Assembly: GCA_963837265.1 (NCBI GenBank)
Contig: CAWIMQ010000006.1
Location: 1-64,000 of the forward strand
DNA: 64,000 nucleotides
Origin: DATBLE01 sp963837265
GTDB taxonomy: Bacteria; Actinomycetota; Thermoleophilia; Gaiellales; Gaiellaceae
Reading direction: 5' to 3'
Below, piece after piece: positions 59,224 through 64,000 of this stretch (position 1 is the first letter of the stretch; each line of letters starts with the position of its first letter). A program made the translations under genes and the position numbers. The notes under the pieces are model-generated. The model was not told where the DNA came from. It saw nothing but the letters and a program-made list of their open reading frames with translations, and did not search any database.

Positions 59224-60022
59224 ATGAAAGAGCAGAGCGTCTACCAGCAGCTGCGCTCGCATCTCGCCTACCTGCGCCTGAGCGCCGCCGCCGAGCAGCT
59301 CGCCGTGGCGTTGGAGGACGCGGAGAAGCGCAAGCTCTCCTACACCCGCTTCCTCGAGCGGCTGCTGGCGGTCGAGGTCGAGGCGACCGAGCGCAGACGG
59401 CTCGAGGGCAGGCTGCGCTTCGCCAGCTTCCCCACCCCCAAGACGCTCGCCGACATCGACTACGACGCCCAACCCGCGCTCGACCGCAAGCTCGTCGACG
59501 AGCTCGCCACGCTCCGCTTCGTCGAAGAGCACGGCAACGTGCTGCTGATCGGGCCGCCCGGCGTCGGCAAGACGATGCTCGCGGTCGCGCTCGGCCGGCA
59601 CGCCGCCGAGGCCGGTCACCGCGTCTACTACACCACCGCCGCCGACCTCGTCGCCAAGACCCAGCGCGCCGCGCTCGAGGGCCGCTGGCAAACGACGATG
59701 CGCTTCTGGAACGGGCCTGCCGCTGCTGATGATCGACGAGCTCGGCTACCTCCCGCTGCCGGCGGAGGCCGCCGAGCCACCTCTTCCAGGTCGTCTCCCG
59801 CCGCTACGAGCACGGCTCGATCATCCTCACCACCAACCGCGGCATCGCCAACTGGGGCGAGATCTTCGACGACCCACCGTCGCCGCCGCCATCCTCGACC
59901 GGCTCCTCCACCACGGCACCGTCCTCACGATCAACGGGCACAGCTACCGGATGCGCCGCCACCACGACCGCGTCGAACAACTCCGCGCCGGCCTCCAAGC
60001 CGCCGAACCGGCCAGGCACTGA
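59224..60022 (+). pseudogene. istB: istB ATPase, frameshifted near its C-terminus
   Basis: The first 170 residues are intact: helical N-terminus (LRSHLAYLRLSAAAEQLAVA), and a Walker A in VLLIGPPGVGKTMLAVALGR. After about 59717 the sequence continues in other frames with LLMIDELGYLPLPAEAA (Walker B), GSIILTTNRGIANWGEIF and VLTINGHSYRMRRHHDRVE. At least three shifts separate them. Confidence 0.82.
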
Positions 60023-60474
60023 GTCGCGCCCGACGCTCGCAGGGCGCGAGAACGCCTCTCAACGCGCCGAAGCCGAGCGGTCGGGGTCAGAGACAGCCGA
60101 ATCGGCCCGATCGGAGCCGCCCTCCACCACCACCAGCCGGTCACCCCCGGCCGTCAGCGGCCCTCTCACAGCGCCCCTACCGGGGTGGGGAATTCCCGTG
60201 AGCACACTGGGGAACTCTGGCGAGCTTGACAGGCGCGCGCTCGAACTGTGCGTGCGCTGAGGTCGCGGCAACTACCGCGCATCCAAGGGCGACCCCTTCA
60301 AGCGAGCGGCTGGCGTGCCCCGCTCCCGGGTCCCGGTGTTGACAGGTAGCTGACTTAGGAGTGCCGGACGGTCTCGGAGGGGCGTAGCGCCGGAGAGACT
60401 GTCCGGCGTCGGGCTCAGCATGGGCCGCTCGACCGACAAGGAGACGGGGTTGAGCGAGCAGAGGGAAGTACAGG

Positions 60475-60751
60475 ATGTTCACGGCGCAGCGGAAGCTGGA
60501 GATCGTGCTGGCCGGACTGCGCGGCGACCGCAGCGGTGACGCGAGGTCTGTCGTGAGCACGCGATCTCGGAGACGCTCTACTACGGCTGGCGCGACCAGC
60601 TGCTGGAGGCCGGCAAGGAGCGCTCGCCGGCAAGGAGGAGCGGCAGGGCGATCGGGAGTTGCGCCGCAAGGTCGCCGAGCTCGAGCGGGCGCTCGGCCGC
60701 AAGACGTACGAGTTGGAGATCGCGGGAAAACTGTTGCGGGAGTGGGACTGA
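60475..60751 (+). pseudogene. IS3-type orfA, frameshifted
   Basis: Fragments MFTAQRKLEIVLAGLRGDRS, REHAISETLYYGWRDQLLEA and RKVAELERALGRKTYELEI are the HTH and leucine-zipper parts of an IS3 OrfA in different frames, with breaks near 60535 and 60628. Confidence 0.75.
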
Positions 60752-60754
60752 GAC

Positions 60755-61602
60755 GTGCGCGTCGCCCGCTCTCGTGAGCTCGTCGCCGAGGGCTACGCCG
60801 CTCTCGGCAGTGGCGCGTGTCAGCAGGATCAGCCGGCAGGCGCTCTACCGAGACGCCGACGCCGCGAACGCGCCGCAGCGGCGACCGCCGGCGGACCCGG
60901 TCGAGCAGGCGATCGTCGCCGAGGCGCTCGCCAACCAGACCGACGGCTACCGGATGATCTGCGCCTTCGTGTGCCGCCGGCTCGGTGTGCCGGTCAACCG
61001 CAAGCGTGTGCTGCGGGTGATGCGGGAGCGGAAGCTGATCCAACGCCGCCGCCCGCTCGAGCGCAGGAAGCGACCCGGCTTCTTCCGGGTCGAGCGGCCG
61101 CGGCAGCTGTGGCAGCTCGACATGTCGAGCGTCTGGGTCGCCGAGCACGGCTGGACGTACCTGATGGCGATCATCGACTGCTGCACCCGCGAGATCGTCG
61201 CCTGGAGACTGGAGCTGCGCTGCCGCGCCGACGAGGCGATCGCGGTCGTCGAACAAGCGGCCGCCCTGCACGGGATCGAGCCGGGCGAGCTCGTGCTCGG
61301 GAGCGACAACGGCTCGGCCTTCACCGCCCGCCGCTTCCGCGCGAGACTCGGCGAGCTCGGGATCAAGCACCGCCGCGGCGGCTACCGCGACCCCGAGAGC
61401 GCAGGCCTTCATCGAAAGCTGGTTCGGGAAACTCAAAGAACGGGAGGTGTGGCTGAACGAATACGAGACCCTCGACCAGGCCCGACGCGGGATCGGCGGC
61501 TACGTCGACCGCTACCACCACCGGCCGCACTCGCGCCTCGACTACCAGACGCCCTACGAGGTCGAGCAGACCTGGGAAGATCTACAAAAAACCGCGGCCT
61601 GA
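60755..61602 (+). pseudogene. IS3-type orfB transposase, frameshifted
   Basis: The DDE catalytic domain is nearly complete: LWQLDMSSVWVAEHGWTYLM (first Asp), VLGSDNGSAFTARRF (second Asp) and, after a shift at about 61401, AFIESWFGKLKEREVWLNEY (Glu) with RPHSRLDYQTPYEVE at the end. Another shift lies near 60800. Catalytic residues remain, but the frame is broken twice. Confidence 0.8.
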
Positions 61603-61687
61603 CCTGTCAACCCGGCGGGGAGCAGGTCAGGCGGGCTGTGTAGCCCGCCAGCCGCTCGCACACCTCTCTTTGGCGTCCTACACGCTC

Positions 61688-62215
61688 CTAGTTAGCGCGC
61701 CCCAATACGGCCAGACCGATAGCAACGTTGGTACAGGCCGCGCAGCGAATGCCGAGTGTCCGCCCGGGCACGTCGAGAACCTGAGTGAATCCATTCGGGG
61801 AGTTCTGACAGAGATTGGTGCCCCCGACGGTGTACTCGGTTCCTCCCTCCTTGGCGTCGATCAACAGGAAGCCTGACCCTCCGGCGGGGTTGCAAGCGAT
61901 GAAACTGGCGCTGACTCGGACTTCTTTGTATCCGCTTACGTCGATGTCTGGCAGTGACGTATTGGTGTCACTGACGGTGCCCGTGGCGAGGAGTTGTGTC
62001 GTCGCCTGGTCATGTACCGCGAGCGAGGTGTTTGTCACATTGACGCTCGCCGTTCCCTGCTGTTGCACCGGCACCGGGTTGCTCGGTGTGTTCGCGACTG
62101 TCACTGACTGGGCGAGACCGGTTGCCTGTGCGATGTCGGTGCGGAACACCGTCGCCCCGAGGACGACCCCGACACCGACGAGTAGCAACGCGCCAATGAG
62201 TACGCGCCGACGCAT
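61688..62215 (-). CDS. secreted or membrane-anchored hypothetical protein
   Basis: A 175-residue protein with a basic start and signal-anchor helix (RRRVLIGALLLVGVGVVLGA) and a Ser/Thr/Val-rich extracellular domain with four cysteines near the end (FIACNPAGG, NLCQNSPN, GIRCAACTN). AAGGAGGCACGT precedes ATG 62215. No family recognised. Lower GC than its neighbours, which may reflect transfer with the adjacent IS elements. Confidence 0.7.
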   Translation of the reverse strand: MRRRVLIGALLLVGVGVVLGATVFRTDIAQATGLAQSVTVANTPSNPVPVQQQGTASVNVTNTSLAVHDQATTQLLATGTVSDTNTSLPDIDVSGYKEVRVSASFIACNPAGGSGFLLIDAKEGGTEYTVGGTNLCQNSPNGFTQVLDVPGRTLGIRCAACTNVAIGLAVLGRAN

Positions 62216-62497
62216 ACGTGCCTCCTTCTCCTCTCTCCTGGACGACTCCAACGCCGTCCTCAGTGGAGCCGCGACTATCCGCCTCGTCGCCCCGCCTGTC
62301 AACTAACCAGCGGAATTCGTCCTCTGGAAGACGGCGTGTCGGTCAACCTCTGTTTGGCCATAGGCGATCGCAGGGTTGTCTGGGCGGGCAAGATTCGAGG
62401 TACGCACCGGGGTACGCACGCGGTGATCATTTCCGGCACGCCCGGCACGTCTGACCCGCGTAACCATGCGGGCACCGCGTAGCGGTGCGGTGCGATT

Positions 62498-62570
62498 TGC
62501 GCCTGGCAGGAATCGAACCTGCGACCTCGCGCTCCGGAGGCGCGCGCTCTATCCCCTGAGCTACAGGCGC
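62498..62570 (-). tRNA. tRNA-Arg (CCG)
   Basis: On the reverse strand: acceptor GCGCCTG/CAGGCGC, D-arm GCTCAGGGGATAGAGC, anticodon loop CTCCGGA giving CCG, T-loop TTCGATT. 73 bases, discriminator A. Confidence 0.96.
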
Positions 62571-62668
62571 GTGACCGCCAGTGTAGCCCGGCCGGCGCGC
62601 GTCTCGAAGAGCAGGGCCGGACGGGGGTCTGACCCTGCCGGCGTCCCGAGGGGCCGTAGGCTACGCGG

Positions 62669-63700
62669 GTGCAGCTCTCGGCCCGGATCGTCTCACTGGA
62701 GCTGGCCGAGACCTTCACGATCGCGCGCGGGTCGCAGGAGGTCGCCGACGTGGTCGAGGTCGAGCTCCGCCACGACGGCGTGTCCGGCTACGGCGAGGCG
62801 GCGCCGATCGACCGCTACCACGAGTCGGCCGAGTCCGCGCTCGCCTACGCCGAGGGGGTTGCGCAGGATCTCGGCGACGATCCGTTCGCGGTCGGGAAGG
62901 TGATGGCGCGATTGTCGTCCGAGCAGTTCGCCGCGCGGGCCGCCGTCGACGCCGCTCTCCACGACCTGTCCGGCAAGGTCGCCGGACGTCCGGTGTGGCG
63001 CCTGCTCGGCCTCGAGCGGGTCGGGCCGCCGACCTCGTGGACGATCGGCCTGGCCGCGCCCGACGAGATGGCCGCCAAGGCTGCAGCCGCGGAGGCGAGC
63101 GGGCGGTTCAGGCGGCTGAAGCTGAAGCTGGGCGGGCGGGACGGGCTGGACGTCGAGCGAGTCCGTGCCGTCCGCGAGCTGACCGGCGTTCCGCTCCAGG
63201 TGGACGTGAACGAGTACTGGTCGCTCGAGGAGGCGCTGGACGCCCTGCCGCAGCTCGCCGCGCTCGGAGTCGAGTACTGCGAGCAGCCGCTCCCGGCGGG
63301 CTCCGAGGACGGCGTGGCGCTGAAGGCCGCGTCGCCGATCCCCGTCTACGTGGACGAGGAGTGCCACACGCTGGCCGACGTTCCGCGGTGCCTGCCGGTC
63401 GCTCACGGGATCAACATCAAGCTGGCCAAGTCCGGCGGAATCCACGAGGGCGTTCGGATGGCACACGCCGCCCGGGAGCTCGGCCTCGGCGTGATGCTGG
63501 GCTGCATGGTCGAGTCGGGCCTCGGCATCGCGGCGGGCGCGGCGATGGCGAGCCTGTGCGACCACGTCGACCTCGACGGGAACCTGCTCCTCCGCCACGA
63601 CCCGTGGGCGGGAGTGGAGCTCCTCGACGGCGTCCAGACCCCGTCCGAGGAGCCGGGCCTCGGGGTCAGGCCCCGCTACGAGACCCCGGCTGGGGCGTGA
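62669..63700 (+). CDS. dipeptide epimerase-like enolase-superfamily enzyme
   Basis: A 343-residue muconate-lactonizing-type enzyme. The general-base KxK is in RRLKLKLGGRDGL; metal ligands are in LQVDVNEYW, VEYCEQPLP and PVYVDEECH; the second lysine is in INIKLAKSGG. This set fits L-Ala-D/L-Glu and related dipeptide epimerases, and the neighbouring DUF1611 gene matches the DgcN/DgcA pairing described for D-glutamate catabolism. GTG is six bases after TAGGCT. Confidence 0.9.
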   Translation: MQLSARIVSLELAETFTIARGSQEVADVVEVELRHDGVSGYGEAAPIDRYHESAESALAYAEGVAQDLGDDPFAVGKVMARLSSEQFAARAAVDAALHDLSGKVAGRPVWRLLGLERVGPPTSWTIGLAAPDEMAAKAAAAEASGRFRRLKLKLGGRDGLDVERVRAVRELTGVPLQVDVNEYWSLEEALDALPQLAALGVEYCEQPLPAGSEDGVALKAASPIPVYVDEECHTLADVPRCLPVAHGINIKLAKSGGIHEGVRMAHAARELGLGVMLGCMVESGLGIAAGAAMASLCDHVDLDGNLLLRHDPWAGVELLDGVQTPSEEPGLGVRPRYETPAGA

Positions 63701-63768
63701 CGAGAGCCGCACGCCGGTGCACGAGGCGGGGCGGCCACGCGCCGGTCGCATGCGTCACACATTCGTAT

Positions 63769-63783
63769 CGGGGTCAGACCCCG
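63769..63783. repeat. REP-like palindrome CGGGGTCAGACCCCG
   Basis: A perfect 15-base palindrome around a central A, between the epimerase gene and the DUF1611 gene. Its centre matches the motif in the tpiA palindrome at 24.7 kb; a shorter form is near 62625. Confidence 0.7.
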
Positions 63784-63791
63784 TTCCGAGG

Positions 63792-64000
63792 GTGCAACAG
63801 AAGCGCTACCTGATCCTCGCCGAGGGCCGGTCGGGCGACCCGCACTACGGCAAGACGATGCGCGGGGTGGTGGCCTACGGCGCCGATCCGGTGGTCGCCA
63901 TCCTCGACTCCGAGCGGACGGGGGAGGCCTACGAGGGCATCCCGATCGTCGGATCCGTCGACGAGGCGCTCGGGCTCGGGCCGACCACCGCGCTCGTCGG
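63792..64000 (+). CDS. DUF1611 family protein, 3' end beyond window
   Basis: The first 69 codons of a DUF1611 protein (RYLILAEGRSGDPHYGKTMR, VVAILDSERTGEAYEGIPIV). The family has a P-loop-like C-terminal domain, not seen here because the gene runs off the window. Its members, including DgcN, pair with enolase-superfamily epimerases in D-amino acid catabolism. GTG 63792 is the apparent start; an upstream extension is possible. Confidence 0.85.
   Translation, partial: MQQKRYLILAEGRSGDPHYGKTMRGVVAYGADPVVAILDSERTGEAYEGIPIVGSVDEALGLGPTTALV

Larger units (their letters stand above)
57803..60206 (+). mobile_element. degenerate IS21 family element with intact terminal repeats
   Basis: 2404 bp bounded by 21-base inverted repeats that differ at one position: TGTGCTCATGGGAATTCCCC(A) at 57803-57823, and the reverse complement of TGTGCTCACGGGAATTCCCC(A) at 60186-60206. 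The size and istA/istB content fit IS21. Both genes have several frameshifts. No clear target-site duplication was found. The left end abuts the start region of the GH130 operon. Bases 60207-60336 up to the next element hold no gene. Confidence 0.88.
60337..61611 (+). mobile_element. degenerate IS3 family element
   Basis: About 1.28 kb with terminal inverted repeats GTTGACAGGT (60338-60347) and ACCTGTCAAC (61602-61611). The sequence CCCGG is found at both borders and may be the target duplication. It carries the orfA/orfB pair of an IS3-type element, both with frameshifts. It lies 130 bases from the IS21 element. Confidence 0.82.

Noticed and set aside
57803..61611. The two IS elements as a composite transposon or integrated plasmid with cargo
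   Set aside because: They belong to different families, sit side by side, and the 130 bases between them hold no gene.

Overview
The window is very GC-rich and gene-dense and reads as a Gram-positive, high-GC actinobacterial chromosome. Supporting features are whiA in front of gap-pgk-tpi, a HemQ-type coproheme decarboxylase, an ANTAR-domain regulator, an F420-type luciferase-like oxidoreductase, a dgt-dnaG pair and many GTG/TTG starts. The mixture, with long secreted Ig-like repeat proteins and a class I fructose-bisphosphate aldolase, suggests a deep-branching actinobacterial class such as Thermoleophilia. That placement is an inference and was not tested with a phylogeny.

Layout. 0-0.2 kb is the end of an rRNA operon (5S rRNA and terminator). 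0.2-7.6 kb holds housekeeping genes: M48 protease, histidine phosphatase, SDR, dgt-dnaG, and a TPP-riboswitch thiG-thiS-thiE operon followed by tRNA-Asn. 7.7-18.9 kb has an MprF-like membrane enzyme, a secreted subtilase, a Bcp peroxiredoxin, tRNA-Leu running straight into a flavoprotein gene, hemQ and uvrC. 19-27 kb has pruA, ogt, whiA and the glycolytic string gap-pgk-tpiA-gpmI, then an ECF sigma factor. 27.5-36.4 kb has a second M48 protease, an RCK-domain channel, an unusual argS, glpX, a decayed PadR/hydrolase pair and fba. With gap-pgk-tpi-gpmI, the genes glpX and fba put much of the triose/hexose-phosphate interconversion within 14 kb.

36.5-47.3 kb holds three secreted Ig-like repeat proteins (two end in a perfect 414-bp repeat), tRNA-Gly followed by a transposase remnant, a GH130 enzyme with a frameshifted glycosyltransferase, and small stress-type genes (FmdB, DUF1918, DUF5661, Hsp20, an ANTAR regulator). 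47.6-55.7 kb has a LapA-like protein, two CorA-family transporters, a flippase-like membrane protein, a gene broken by a stop codon, and enzymes. 55.9-57.7 kb is an ATGA-coupled GH130 operon. 57.8-61.6 kb is two adjacent decayed insertion sequences (IS21-type and IS3-type). The end carries a secreted protein, tRNA-Arg and an epimerase/DUF1611 pair probably acting on D-glutamate or dipeptides.

Three themes are worth attention. (1) About twenty genes show an identical promoter geometry, a TANNNT-like -10 box 6-9 bases before the start codon, which predicts widespread leaderless transcription; two divergent pairs share overlapping -10 boxes. (2) Several conserved proteins lack hallmark residues: ArgRS without HIGH, a channel without TVGYG, a CorA with GQN, and a phosphoglycerate kinase missing two blocks. 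(3) There is an unusual density of frameshifted or truncated genes, including two broken at the same 15-base sequence, which may be real decay or sequencing artefact.
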